In this document: in pieces, positions 15,758-25,497 of the stretch | Numbering within the stretch: the first letter of the stretch is position 1 | How the letters are laid out: each line of letters starts with the position of its first letter | Assembly (NCBI RefSeq): GCF_029946505.1 | Contig: NZ_JARZHG010000029.1 | Span: 1-64,000 of the forward strand | DNA length: 64,000 bases | Direction of reading: 5' to 3' | From: Polyangium sp. y55x31 | Lineage (GTDB): Bacteria; Myxococcota_A; Polyangia; Polyangiales; Polyangiaceae | Notes under the pieces: generated by a model | The model's input: only the letters and a program-made list of their open reading frames with translations | Database searches by the model: none | What the model was told of the DNA's origin: nothing | Translations under genes and position numbers: made by a program

Positions 15758-18700
15758 CCGGAATCGCGGAGGAGGGGCGCGAGATCCTCGCCCGGGGGCG
15801 CATTCGTGTCGACGCGCGGCGCGCGCTCGCCAAGCTGCGCGAGCATCTGCTCGTCGATCTGCACCTGTATGCCGCAGAGATCGCGCGGGCCGCGGTCGCT
15901 TCGGGGGCCATGTTCCTCGACGTGCAATACGACGCCGACGACGTCGTATTCGTGTTCGACGGCGAGCCCGTGGCGGAGAATGAATTGCCGCGGCTGCTCG
16001 ATCACGTGCTCGGGGATCCCGGGGGCTCGGGGCGCGCTTTGCGGGGGCTCGCGCTCGGCGTCAATGCGGCGCTCGGGCTCGGGCCTTCGTTCGTCGACAT
16101 TCATATTCGTGCAGCAGGGGAGGGGAAGGCGGCGCGGGTGCGGTTCGTGCCGTCGGTCCTCGCGGGTGAAGATGCGCCGCTGCCGGCGGTCGAGCGGGTT
16201 GCTTTGCCCAAGGGAATGCCGGAGCGGGGGACGCGGGTGCACGTGCGCCGGCGCATGGGATTCGAGACGTTGAAGCGCGCGGCGCGGCGGGAGCTTCCGC
16301 GTGAGATTGGGCTCCTCGCCGATGCGATGCACGACGCGCCGCTCGCGCTCCGCAGGGCCGGGGAAAAACTTTCTCTCGCGCCGCGGCCGCCGGCTCTTTT
16401 GCGGGTGCGATTTCGTGAGAAGGACATCCGGCGCGGCGTCGTCGAGATCCTCGCGGTGCCCGCGGGGCCGCCGGTCGTCGAGTATCTGGAGCTCGGCGTC
16501 CTTCTTTTGCGCCGGCCCTTCGCGGCGGAGCCCATGTTCCCGAGCGCGGCGCACGCGCAGGTCGAGCTCCCGGTTCGCGTGCTCGTCGACGCGGACGAGC
16601 TGCCCACGAATGCCTCGCGCTCCGCATTACGCGAGGATGCTGGCCTCGCGCTCCGCGCGGAGCAGGCGGCGCGGAGCGGGTTCGTCGATGCGCTGCGCAC
16701 GCTCGTGGCGCTCGTCACGGGCGAGGGAAAACCTTTGCCCGACGTGGAGGTCCTCGACCACGACAAAGCGCGGCTCGAAGATGCGCTCGGCGCATTCGTG
16801 TGTGTCGCGGCGGGGGCGCAAATGCGCGGCGGGGATCTACCGGAGCAGGCGCGGGCGCTGCTCGAATTGCCACTCCTCCGCAATGCGGTCGGCGGGCCGC
16901 TCACGCCGCTATCCTTGCTTTCGCGGGACAAGGGCACCGCGTACGTCTTCGAGGGAAAGGAGCCCGCGTCCGCGGAGCTCGAACCTTGGCTCGACGACGT
17001 CGTCTGGGCGCGGGGTCGCCTCGCGGAGCGCATCCTCGTCGATTTCGAGATCCAGGGCGCAGAGAAGCGCATTGCGGCAGCGCAGGCCGCGCACGAGCGC
17101 AGGCGGCGCCTGCATGCGCGGCCGCGCAGCGAGCCCGCGGTGCCGCCGGAGCCGGATCACGTCGTCAAGGAGACGTTTCACGTCAAAGATGGGGTATTTC
17201 GAGGGCTGCGCGGGCAGCTCGCGCTCGGCGCGGAGGGCATTGGCTCGGGCCAGCGGCCCACGACCGTCCGGGTGTACGTCGAGGGGCGGCACATCGACAC
17301 GATCACGGTCGACCGGGACAAACTCCCGCTGGCGATCGACGCGGCCCTTGCCTGGGACGGGCAGATCGTGCCCCGTTTTTCCTACGAGGGCGTGCACGAC
17401 AGCGACGCGTTGCGCCTCGCCATGTTCCAGCTCACACGCCTCTCGCTCCTCGCGCTCGGCTCGCACGTCGAGCGGCTCGCCCAGGAAAAACGGGCCGCGG
17501 ATCTCGAACGATTGCGACCGCTCGTGCGTGCCGCGGTCGGGGCCTTCGTGCTCGCGGCCGAGGCGCTCGGCATTGAAAACCCTCCGCCCGAGCCTGCGCT
17601 CTCCGCGTACACGCCCATCTGGACCCGGAGCTTCTGGCCCTCGCCCGATCCGGACCGACTCCCGCTGAGCCTCGCCGAGCTACGCACGTACATCGATCGC
17701 ACGAATGCCATTTGCCACGCGCCGCCGGGGACCACGGGGGTTGCTCCGGACAAGCGGCCCGTCGTCGCCGTCACGGATCTGGAGCTCGGCTGGCTCGAAA
17801 AGGTGTTTCGGGGCGTCACCCTGGTCCCTTATGCGCGGGCCTTGCGAAAGCCCCGCGAGCCCGTGGCGCCGCGGCTCGCCATGTTCCACGAGCTTTGCGC
17901 GTCGCGGCGCGCGGAGGGGCCGTTTGCCGAGGTGTTGCCTTCGATGCCTTTCGAGGTGCAGCAGGGGCGAGGCGTCATCGCGCCGGCCCGGAAGGACGAG
18001 ATCCTGTGGCTTCACGCAGGGGTCCTGCTCCAGGTGGCCGCGACCGAAAAGTACATCGAGCCGGCCACGATCGTCGTCGAATACGACGGGCTCGTGCCCT
18101 CGGCGTCGTGGGATCGAATTGCGTGGACGCGGGACCTGGGGTTTCTCGTGCCCGTGCGCGACGAGCTTTTGAAGCGGATCGTCGCGGCGCTCGAAGGAAA
18201 CGCGGAGGCGCGCGCGGCGCTCCAGGATCCGCCGACGGGCGTGCCGGGACCTTTGCTGCGGGCCTACGTCATCGAGGCGATCACGCGGCACAGGAATCAC
18301 CCGCTCACGGAGCGGATCGAGGCGCTCCCGCTCGTGCAGGTCCTCGACGAGCAGGGGCGGCCGGAGCTCGTCTCGCTCGAATCCGTGCGGAAAAGGCGTC
18401 CGGAGCCGGAGATGATTCCATTCCTCCGGGCGGCGCCGGATTTTCCGACGCTCTCCTGGCGCCCGGTCCTCTGCCTCGACGACCGCGAGGCGTACGCGTT
18501 CGAGCGGTGGGCCGGCGGTCGCGCCAAGAATGCGAAGGACGAGCTCGAAACGCGGCGGCAAGGCGCGCGCACCGAGTACGACCGGCGGGTATTTCGTGCC
18601 AAACCCGCGCTCGATCCCTTCATTTGCGGGCCGCTCGCCGACCCCGAGGGGCTGACGGCGCTCTGGTACGAGGAGGAGCAGACCGATACGTCGATGTCCG

Positions 18701-21486
18701 TCGCGGCGGCCTTGCCCAAGCGTGGGCTCGAGATTCCCGCGGCCGAGGTCGAGATCCTCCTCGACAAGCGGCTGCTCTGCACGCGAGAGCTCACCGGAAT
18801 GCCCGTTCCCGTCGTGGCGCGTATTCTCCTCGCCTCGGAGGCGTTCGTCGTGCCGTTCTCGGGCGTGACGCCCGCGGGGGTGGCGACTGCGGAGGCGCGC
18901 GTTTATTCGGCGGCCTGCTCGCTCGCGGCCGGGCTCGTCGAGCACGCGAAGGGACGAGAGCGCGCCGCGTTTTTCGGGGACATACGGGTGTTACGCCTCG
19001 TCGCGCGGCTGTACAAGGTCTCGGCGCAGGACCGCTCGCGCTCCGACGTTCTCCAGGCGGATTTCGCGCTCCGTTCGTCGGATTTCCGCTGGCCCACCGT
19101 GCAAGGCGACGAGCGCGCGTTCGCCGAGCTCGTCCCGGGCAGCAGCAAGCTTTTTTACGGGCGCGAGCGGTATTCACAATGGCAACCGCCGACGCGCGGC
19201 GGGAGCGAGCTCGACGCGCCGATCGTATTCGCGCCCGCCTCGCCCGAGGGGGATCTCCTGCGCGAGATCCTCGTTGGCATGGGATACGAGCTCGTCGACG
19301 TGAGCGAGGCCCTCGCGGCCTTGCAAGCGCGGCGCACGGGCGAGGCGGCGCAGGGCCGGCCACGGCTCCCGGGCGCGCCGGCGCACCCCGCGCTCCGGGT
19401 CGATCTGGCGTCGTTGAATTCGCATTACGAGGGGGAGATCGAGCTCACGGAGAGCGGGCGCGCGGACGTGCAGGTCGAGACCCTGCGCGGGGTGGTCGTG
19501 GCGCTCGACGTCGAAGGGATGTTCCCGTTCCGCGCGAAGGTGCGGGTCGAGGACGTCGAGCTCGACGACAAGGACAAACGCGACCTCGCCGTGGATCTCA
19601 CGAAATCGGCGAAGAAGCACCTCGAATCGCTCGCCGAGCGGCTGGACGAGCTGCCCTCGTTCGTGCGGGCCTCGCTTCGCCGGGTCGTCTGCGCCCATTC
19701 CCGCAAGGATCAGACGCTCGCCAAGCGCCGGACCGCGATGCGCGTGTTCCCCGACATCCTCGGCGGATACCATTCGATCGCGGACGTCGCGGGGGATGGT
19801 TCGTCTCCGTATCCGTACGTGAACTTCCCGCCGCCGTATCCCACGTCGCCGCGCCCGCGCCCGCCGCTCGCGCTCACGGCCGAGGAGTTCGAGGCGATCC
19901 GCTCGCGCGCCGCGTTCGAGGACGTGTCCCAGGCCCTCCGACGCGAGCTCGCCGCGGAGCAACGCAAGCTCGCCCGGCCGCTCGATTTCATCGGCCTCGA
20001 CGAGGCGCAGCGGGCGAAATGCCTGGAGGTCGTTCCGTTCCGCGGCGAAGGCGTCCTCGGCGAGATCGGGATCCTCATGCCCGAGCACGCGGCCGCGCGT
20101 GGCATTCACGTGCATACGACGCGGCGTCCGCTTTGCCGCGTGCTCGACGGCGACGGTTGGCCCGTCCTCGCCGTGGTGAACGACGATTCGCTCCCGACGA
20201 ATCGCGGCTTCGACGGGATCAAGGGGCACGCGGCGCGCGAGGGCCTGCGGACGCGCGTCGTCGGGCAGGCGAACGAGCGCATCGGAATGTGGTTCGTCCC
20301 GCCGCCTGGGGTGCTCGCCGAGCTCACCGTGCACGGCCCGGTCCCCGGCGTCCCGCTTTTCGTGAAGGGAATGCTTTGGCTGCCGCCCTCCTGGGCCGGC
20401 GCGGGGCGTATCGAGGTGCGGGACGCGACGCAAAAGGAGACGGTTTCCCGCCATTACGAAATCCCTGGCCTGAAGCATTTCGACGGGACAGTGCCGGTCT
20501 GCGGGCGGCTGCTCGTCGCGCCGACCAAGGTCGGGAACCTCGAAAAGGCGCAGACCCACGGGGCGCTCACGAAGCTCCTCCTCCAGCGGACGATGGAAAT
20601 GGTCGAGTCCGCCGCGGAGCAGGGCGCGCCCGCGGAGCTCGTCGATGGGTATCGGTGGATCCTGAAGTTCCTCGGCGGCGACGTGGGCGAGCTCGACGTC
20701 GTGGCGGCCGATGGATCACGCGTGCCGGCGCCCGAGATCGTGGCGGAGGTCGAGGCGAAAGGGGAGGTGTGGGTCACGCGCGGTGAGGGCACGATCGAAG
20801 GGGTTTTTCCCGGACAGGCGCCGCCGTTCGTCTTGCGCGACGGCGGCGTGCTCGCTTCGGTGCTCCGGGCGAGGACGCGAATCGTTCGAGAGCTTGGCGG
20901 GATCGTTCAGGAGATGCGCGCCGCGCCGCCGCCCGAGGCCATGCAGCCCGCGGTGCTCGCGGCCGTGCACGCGTTCACCTATGGGTCTGTCGTGCCAACC
21001 GCCCCGCAGCCGCCGAGCCTGGAGGTCACGCCGTTCGTCGCGCCCGACGTCGTCGAGCCGAAGGCGCCGGAAGCCGAAGGCGAAATCGAGGAGGAGCCTG
21101 CTTCCTCGTGGTTCGGCGGGCTCGTGTCGCGCGTGGTGCTGCTCTTCGATCCGCCGGAGCCGGTGGAGCCGGCCACGCGGGCGCTTGGTCCCTCGCTTTT
21201 GCAGGCGATCGACAAGCTCGGCCTCGCGCCGACGAAGGTCGTCACGGGCGTGCGGTATGCGCGGAGCGGGCGGCCTCTGCGGTTCGACGCGGAATCGGGG
21301 AAGCTCGTCCTGAACCGCTCGCATCCGGCCGTGCGCGCGCTCGCCGCAAAAGCCGCGGAGGATCCGCGCGCTCGCACCCTGCTCGTCGCGGCGGCCGTGC
21401 GGGAGATCAACCGCGTCCTCGAGGTCGTCACGGATGCCACGGAGAAACGTGTCCTCCTGTCGATGCTCCGCGGCGAGCCGCTCTGA
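15754..21486 (+). CDS. Giant 1910-residue partner with degenerate Hsp90-like modules
   Basis: I cannot assign this protein to a named family. Residues 30-125 look like a GHKL fold that has lost its catalytic residues: AEIARAAVASGAMFLDV stands where the N-box would be (no Asn), FVFDGEPV at G1 and LRGLALGVNAALGLG at G2. RGTRVHVRRRMGFETLKRA and then DELPTNASRSALREDAGL (about residue 280) parallel the Hsp90 middle domain. A second, similar element, NDDSLPTNRGFDGIKG, occurs near residue 1478. Between them lie long unassigned regions. The end has an acidic/Pro linker and a helical C-terminal domain (VLLFDPPEPVEPATR onward). One ATPase plus a giant degenerate relative recalls sacsin. It is soluble by appearance, with no signal peptide. 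Confidence 0.85.
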   Translation: MTGIAEEGREILARGRIRVDARRALAKLREHLLVDLHLYAAEIARAAVASGAMFLDVQYDADDVVFVFDGEPVAENELPRLLDHVLGDPGGSGRALRGLALGVNAALGLGPSFVDIHIRAAGEGKAARVRFVPSVLAGEDAPLPAVERVALPKGMPERGTRVHVRRRMGFETLKRAARRELPREIGLLADAMHDAPLALRRAGEKLSLAPRPPALLRVRFREKDIRRGVVEILAVPAGPPVVEYLELGVLLLRRPFAAEPMFPSAAHAQVELPVRVLVDADELPTNASRSALREDAGLALRAEQAARSGFVDALRTLVALVTGEGKPLPDVEVLDHDKARLEDALGAFVCVAAGAQMRGGDLPEQARALLELPLLRNAVGGPLTPLSLLSRDKGTAYVFEGKEPASAELEPWLDDVVWARGRLAERILVDFEIQGAEKRIAAAQAAHERRRRLHARPRSEPAVPPEPDHVVKETFHVKDGVFRGLRGQLALGAEGIGSGQRPTTVRVYVEGRHIDTITVDRDKLPLAIDAALAWDGQIVPRFSYEGVHDSDALRLAMFQLTRLSLLALGSHVERLAQEKRAADLERLRPLVRAAVGAFVLAAEALGIENPPPEPALSAYTPIWTRSFWPSPDPDRLPLSLAELRTYIDRTNAICHAPPGTTGVAPDKRPVVAVTDLELGWLEKVFRGVTLVPYARALRKPREPVAPRLAMFHELCASRRAEGPFAEVLPSMPFEVQQGRGVIAPARKDEILWLHAGVLLQVAATEKYIEPATIVVEYDGLVPSASWDRIAWTRDLGFLVPVRDELLKRIVAALEGNAEARAALQDPPTGVPGPLLRAYVIEAITRHRNHPLTERIEALPLVQVLDEQGRPELVSLESVRKRRPEPEMIPFLRAAPDFPTLSWRPVLCLDDREAYAFERWAGGRAKNAKDELETRRQGARTEYDRRVFRAKPALDPFICGPLADPEGLTALWYEEEQTDTSMSVAAALPKRGLEIPAAEVEILLDKRLLCTRELTGMPVPVVARILLASEAFVVPFSGVTPAGVATAEARVYSAACSLAAGLVEHAKGRERAAFFGDIRVLRLVARLYKVSAQDRSRSDVLQADFALRSSDFRWPTVQGDERAFAELVPGSSKLFYGRERYSQWQPPTRGGSELDAPIVFAPASPEGDLLREILVGMGYELVDVSEALAALQARRTGEAAQGRPRLPGAPAHPALRVDLASLNSHYEGEIELTESGRADVQVETLRGVVVALDVEGMFPFRAKVRVEDVELDDKDKRDLAVDLTKSAKKHLESLAERLDELPSFVRASLRRVVCAHSRKDQTLAKRRTAMRVFPDILGGYHSIADVAGDGSSPYPYVNFPPPYPTSPRPRPPLALTAEEFEAIRSRAAFEDVSQALRRELAAEQRKLARPLDFIGLDEAQRAKCLEVVPFRGEGVLGEIGILMPEHAAARGIHVHTTRRPLCRVLDGDGWPVLAVVNDDSLPTNRGFDGIKGHAAREGLRTRVVGQANERIGMWFVPPPGVLAELTVHGPVPGVPLFVKGMLWLPPSWAGAGRIEVRDATQKETVSRHYEIPGLKHFDGTVPVCGRLLVAPTKVGNLEKAQTHGALTKLLLQRTMEMVESAAEQGAPAELVDGYRWILKFLGGDVGELDVVAADGSRVPAPEIVAEVEAKGEVWVTRGEGTIEGVFPGQAPPFVLRDGGVLASVLRARTRIVRELGGIVQEMRAAPPPEAMQPAVLAAVHAFTYGSVVPTAPQPPSLEVTPFVAPDVVEPKAPEAEGEIEEEPASSWFGGLVSRVVLLFDPPEPVEPATRALGPSLLQAIDKLGLAPTKVVTGVRYARSGRPLRFDAESGKLVLNRSHPAVRALAAKAAEDPRARTLLVAAAVREINRVLEVVTDATEKRVLLSMLRGEPL

Positions 21487-21528
21487 CGTGCGCGTGGGGC
21501 CGGCCGCGTGCTAGAAGTGCCCGATCCC

Positions 21529-22320
21529 ATGGTTGATTTCGTCGCTCTTACGACCCCGCGCCTCGTCGCGCCGGGACGATATTCCCTCGACGTCCCCGAT
21601 GGCTGGCAGCAGGGGCGCGGCGCGTTTGGAGGGTTTTCCCTCGCCGTGCTCGTGCGGGCCCTCGAAGCGGCCGAGGACGACGCGGCAAGGCCGCTGCGCA
21701 CTCTGACGGCCGAGCTTTGCGGCCCGCTGATGCCCGGCCCCGCGGAAGTCCTGGTCGAGGTCCTGCGCCGTGGCTCGGGCATGACCACCGTGGCCGCGCG
21801 CGTGGTGCAAGAAGGATCCGTCATCACGCACGCCGTCGGCATTCTCGCAAAAATGCGCGCCGATTCCACGGCGCTCCGCGAGATCGCTCCGCCTCGGCTC
21901 ACCCCGTGGAACGACGTCGCGCCCATGCCGTCGGGGGAATGGCCGACGTTCGCGAAGTTTTTCGAGTATCGCGTGACGGGCCCGCTGCCTTTTTCGAGGC
22001 ATTCGTCGCCGGTCGCGGAGACCTGGGTGCGCCTGCGCCCGCCGTGCCCCAAGCTCGACGCCGCGTATCTCACGGCGCTCGCGGACGCGACCTGGCCCGC
22101 GGCGTTTTCCATCATGCCCGAGCCGCGCCCCGTCGGCACCGTCTCGTTCACGCTCCAGCTCTTTCCGCCGTTCGACGTCGTGAATCCCGACGCGCCGCTG
22201 TTTCATCGCGGCCAGGTGCTCGTCGCGGCCGACGGATACTCCGTCGAACAGCGAGAGCTCTGGACCGAGGACGGCCGGCTCCTTTCGCTGAACCACCAGA
22301 CCATCGCAACGATTCGTTGA
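21529..22320 (+). CDS. Acyl-CoA thioesterase-like double hot-dog protein
   Basis: A 263-residue protein resembling the TesB-like thioesterase family. The first hot-dog has QQGRGAFGGFSLAVLVRALE, the helix after the first strand; the second ends with ELWTEDGRLLSLNHQTIATI, the typical final strand of these enzymes where the conserved Asp/Gln sits. It would hydrolyse acyl-CoA or a similar thioester. I use ATG 21529 (MVDFVALTTPR) rather than a TTG/CTG-type start seven codons upstream. It stands alone, 42 bases after the giant gene and in the same direction, so readthrough from that operon is possible, but a functional link is not evident. Confidence 0.75.
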   Translation: MVDFVALTTPRLVAPGRYSLDVPDGWQQGRGAFGGFSLAVLVRALEAAEDDAARPLRTLTAELCGPLMPGPAEVLVEVLRRGSGMTTVAARVVQEGSVITHAVGILAKMRADSTALREIAPPRLTPWNDVAPMPSGEWPTFAKFFEYRVTGPLPFSRHSSPVAETWVRLRPPCPKLDAAYLTALADATWPAAFSIMPEPRPVGTVSFTLQLFPPFDVVNPDAPLFHRGQVLVAADGYSVEQRELWTEDGRLLSLNHQTIATIR

Positions 22321-22423
22321 CATACGTCGCGCCCCCGGGGCGGCGGATGGTCGCTCACCAGGCCTCGGGCGAACCGGGCAGGGGGTGGTGGGCGCTCGAC
22401 TCCCCGTGGTAGCCTCGCGCCCG

Positions 22424-23815
22424 ATGGCGCTGTCCGAAAATATCCAGTTCTACGCCGCGACGGACGTAGGCCGCGTACGTGATCACAACGAGGACAACTT
22501 CCTCGTCGACAAGAAGCTCGCGCTCTCCATCGTCGCGGATGGCATGGGCGGGCATGCGGCCGGCGAAGTGGCGAGCGCGCTCGCGGTGCGGATCATCCAC
22601 GAGGAGGTCAAGAAGCACAAGGACGTCGTCGAGAAGTACGCGCGCGAGGGCGTGAGCGGTCGGGCAGGCGCCAAGGAGATCCTCGCGATGCTGGAGCTCG
22701 CCGTGCAGCGAGCCTGCGCGAAGATCCACGACGAAGCCAAACAAGACGCGAACAAACGCGGCATGGGCACGACGCTGTCGGCCCTCCTGATCGTGGCCTC
22801 GCACGGCTTCATCGCGCACGTCGGCGACAGCCGCATCTACCTCCTGCGCGGCGGGAAGGTGCAGCAAATCACCGAGGATCACACGGTCTACAACGAGCTC
22901 ATCAAGCGCGGAAAGCTCACGCGTGATCAGATCGAGAAGGTCGCGCAGAAGAACGCGATCACGCGCGCCGTCGGCGTCTACGAGCGCGTCGAGGTCGACA
23001 CGCTGACCATCGAGGTGCTGCCTGGCGATCAGTTCCTCCTCGCCTCGGACGGCCTGCATGGATACATCGCGCACACGGCGGAGCTCGAGCCGTATTTCGA
23101 GGAGGCCGACGGCGAGACGGCGACGCGCGAGCTCATCGATCTCGCGAACCGGAAGGGCGGCAAGGACAACATCACCGCGATCCTGGTTCGCCTCGGGGCC
23201 GGCGACAAACAGGACGATACGCGCGCGCGGCGGCTGCACCTCAAGCGCGAGGTGCTCGCGAAGATGCCGCTCTTCTCGCGCCTGTCCGAGCGCGAGATGC
23301 TCCGGATCATGCAGGTCGCGGACGTGGTCTCCTACGACGTCGATCAGGTCGTCGTGCAGGAGGGCGATCGCGGCGACGAGCTCTTCATCGTGCTCTCGGG
23401 CCAGGTGCGCATCAGCCGCGGCGAGACGGTGCTGAACGAGTTCGGCCCGGGTGAGCACTTCGGCGAGATGGCCCTGATCCGCGCGATGCCGCGATCGGCC
23501 ACGGTGACCGCGATCGAGCCGAGTGAGCTCATCGTGCTGCATCGAAACGACTTCTTCGAGATCCTGCGCAAGGAGCACGAGCTCGCGGTGAAGCTGCTCT
23601 GGCAGTTCCTCGGCGTGCTCGCGGACCGGCTCGATCAGACCTCGCGTGATCTCAGCTCGGCGCGCGAGGAGCTCAACGCGGAGGACATCACGGACGCGAT
23701 CTTCCCGGACGAGATCGAGCCGGGGCCGGACGACGCGCCCATCACCGAGCCGCGTCCCCGCGACAGCTTCCTCCCCGAGCCCCCCTCGGACCCATCGCCC
23801 CTCCCCGGGGCCTGA
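22424..23815 (+). CDS. PP2C-type Ser/Thr phosphatase fused to a cyclic-nucleotide-binding domain
   Basis: A 463-residue cytoplasmic signalling protein. Residues 1-245 are a PP2C phosphatase with all motifs: VRDHNEDNFLVD, VADGMGGHAAGE, GMGTTLSALL, HVGDSRIYLLR, LLASDGL and GGKDNITAILVR, supplying the metal-binding aspartates. Residues 270-400 are a cNMP-binding (CAP-type) domain with the phosphate cassette FGEMALIRAMPRSATV. The tail is a Pro/Asp-rich, disordered segment. Binding of cAMP or cGMP probably sets phosphatase activity against the many Ser/Thr kinases of myxobacteria. ATG 22424 is used; the longer start has no support. Confidence 0.92.
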   Translation: MALSENIQFYAATDVGRVRDHNEDNFLVDKKLALSIVADGMGGHAAGEVASALAVRIIHEEVKKHKDVVEKYAREGVSGRAGAKEILAMLELAVQRACAKIHDEAKQDANKRGMGTTLSALLIVASHGFIAHVGDSRIYLLRGGKVQQITEDHTVYNELIKRGKLTRDQIEKVAQKNAITRAVGVYERVEVDTLTIEVLPGDQFLLASDGLHGYIAHTAELEPYFEEADGETATRELIDLANRKGGKDNITAILVRLGAGDKQDDTRARRLHLKREVLAKMPLFSRLSEREMLRIMQVADVVSYDVDQVVVQEGDRGDELFIVLSGQVRISRGETVLNEFGPGEHFGEMALIRAMPRSATVTAIEPSELIVLHRNDFFEILRKEHELAVKLLWQFLGVLADRLDQTSRDLSSAREELNAEDITDAIFPDEIEPGPDDAPITEPRPRDSFLPEPPSDPSPLPGA

Positions 23816-23861
23816 GAAGGGCCGCGCCGCCTGGGGCATACGGGTTTCCTGGTAGTTCCAA

Positions 23862-23891
23862 TTGACACGTTCGCCCCAGCGCCGGTAGCGT
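23862..23891 (+). promoter_or_regulatory. Sigma-70-like promoter for the envelope gene at 23914
   Basis: TTGACA (23862-23867), an 18-base spacer and TAGCGT (23886-23891), 22 bases before the ATG. The -35 is perfect, the -10 moderate. A short leader of about 15 bases is predicted. Confidence 0.45.
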
Positions 23892-23913
23892 CCGTCCAAC
23901 GGAAAGGTCTGCC

Positions 23914-25497
23914 ATGGAAGGCGCAACGTTCTGCGATCGCAAGGGCAATGGTTTTCGCCTCGGGCGGCGGGGCCTGGGATCGCCTGTCTCGCTCGCTCTC
24001 GTGGCGGCAATCGCGTCGTCGCTCGTGACGACCGGCGCGCGCGCGGACGAACCGCGCAGCGCCACCGAGCCGCGCGTGATGCAGGAGCCCGGCGAGGTGG
24101 TGAACGTGATCGACGCCTTCGACGAGGGCGATCCGTTCGACATCGCGATCAGCCTCGGCTTCCAGTACTCGACGAAGAGCGCGAAGGTCCTGCGCGAGAC
24201 GAACATCTTCGGGCCAGGCCTCACGTCGGGCGGGTTCACCTCGAACCTGATGAACGTGGCGCAGTTCAGCGAGCAGACCTCGCGCCTGATCCCGCGCGTC
24301 GACATCGGCCTCTACAAGGATCTCGCGCTCTACCTCCGCGCGCCGATCATCCTGAACAACTCGCGCGAGCTCACGGGCCTCGACGGCAGTGATCGCGTGC
24401 AGAGCGTGGTGCTCGCGGGCGCGCCGGGCGAGCAGCTCTTCAGCCTGCCGTTCAACTCGCCCGATCGCAGCGGCCTCGAGTACCTCGCGGTCGGCCTCGA
24501 CACGAGCGCGTTCATGAACCAGGCGCGCGATCGCACGAAGCCCACGCTGCTCTTCGGCGTCGAGGGGCGCTTCTCGCTCGGCACGCCGATGCACGCGTGC
24601 AACCCCGACGCGCCTTCGGGGCAGGTGCAGTGCGCGCATCCGTCGGACATCAACCGCAACGGGCAGGCGGACGGCGGCCTCGAGGGCTTCGACGTCTCCG
24701 AGCGCGAGGCCGGCGTCACGCGCGGCACGATCGGGCTTGAGGTGCACACGCTCGTCTCGAAGCGCATCAAGTACCTGGAGCCGTACGGCGGCTTCTCGGC
24801 GCTCTTCGAGTTCCAGCAGGAGGACTCGGATTACGGCCTCACGGATCTCGAAGGCTCGCTCGTGAACCGTCCGCCGATCCGCGGCACGATGACGCTCGGG
24901 CTCATGATCATCCCGTGGGAGAACCGCGAGAAGTTCGGTCGGCTCACCTTCGATCTGCGCGTGCAGGGCACGTACACGTCGGAGGGCCGCGACTACTCGG
25001 AGATCTTCGACGCGCTCGGCGCGAGCACGGCGAGCTCGCTGCGCCAGCCGCAGTGGGCGAAGTACCGGCGCAACCCGAACTACGACGAGAACGCGCCGGC
25101 GGGCATGCGGGAGCCGATCTCGATCATCGACGAGGGCTCGCAGAAGACCTACGTGACGGGTCTGACCGACGTGCAGCAATACGCGTCGATCCGCGGGCAG
25201 GCGTCGGTGACGTGGCAGGCGAGCGAGTACGTGAAGTTCAACCTGGGCTTCGGGTTCACGCACGATCAGAAGCACGGGATCACCGGCGATCAGCCGTGCA
25301 ACCCGACGTTCAAGGACGACATCGGGCAGTCGGGCCCGTGCAAGAGCGGCAACGAGCTCAACGTCGGCGAGTTCGTCTCCGCCACGGGTATTCCGAACCC
25401 GAACTATCGGCCCACCATCAACGCGGTCGGGAGGCGGTTCTGGGTGAGCGACAGCAACACCTTCGACGTCTTCGCGAGCGGCGTGGTGATGTTCTGA
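23914..25497 (+). CDS. Outer-membrane beta-barrel-like protein
   Basis: A 527-residue exported protein. A basic N-terminus is followed by a signal sequence (SPVSLALVAAIASSLVTTGA, cut near ARA-DEP). The rest is long alternating strands rich in Gly, Tyr and Phe (IAISLGFQYSTKSAKVL, YVKFNLGFGFTHDQKHG) and ends in VFASGVVMF, with a terminal Phe as in outer-membrane barrel proteins recognised by BamA. Two cysteine pairs occur in loops (CNPDAPSGQVQC; CNPTFKDDIGQSGPC). Homologues are usual in this bacterial group, but the substrate, if it is a channel, is unknown. Confidence 0.75.
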   Translation: MEGATFCDRKGNGFRLGRRGLGSPVSLALVAAIASSLVTTGARADEPRSATEPRVMQEPGEVVNVIDAFDEGDPFDIAISLGFQYSTKSAKVLRETNIFGPGLTSGGFTSNLMNVAQFSEQTSRLIPRVDIGLYKDLALYLRAPIILNNSRELTGLDGSDRVQSVVLAGAPGEQLFSLPFNSPDRSGLEYLAVGLDTSAFMNQARDRTKPTLLFGVEGRFSLGTPMHACNPDAPSGQVQCAHPSDINRNGQADGGLEGFDVSEREAGVTRGTIGLEVHTLVSKRIKYLEPYGGFSALFEFQQEDSDYGLTDLEGSLVNRPPIRGTMTLGLMIIPWENREKFGRLTFDLRVQGTYTSEGRDYSEIFDALGASTASSLRQPQWAKYRRNPNYDENAPAGMREPISIIDEGSQKTYVTGLTDVQQYASIRGQASVTWQASEYVKFNLGFGFTHDQKHGITGDQPCNPTFKDDIGQSGPCKSGNELNVGEFVSATGIPNPNYRPTINAVGRRFWVSDSNTFDVFASGVVMF

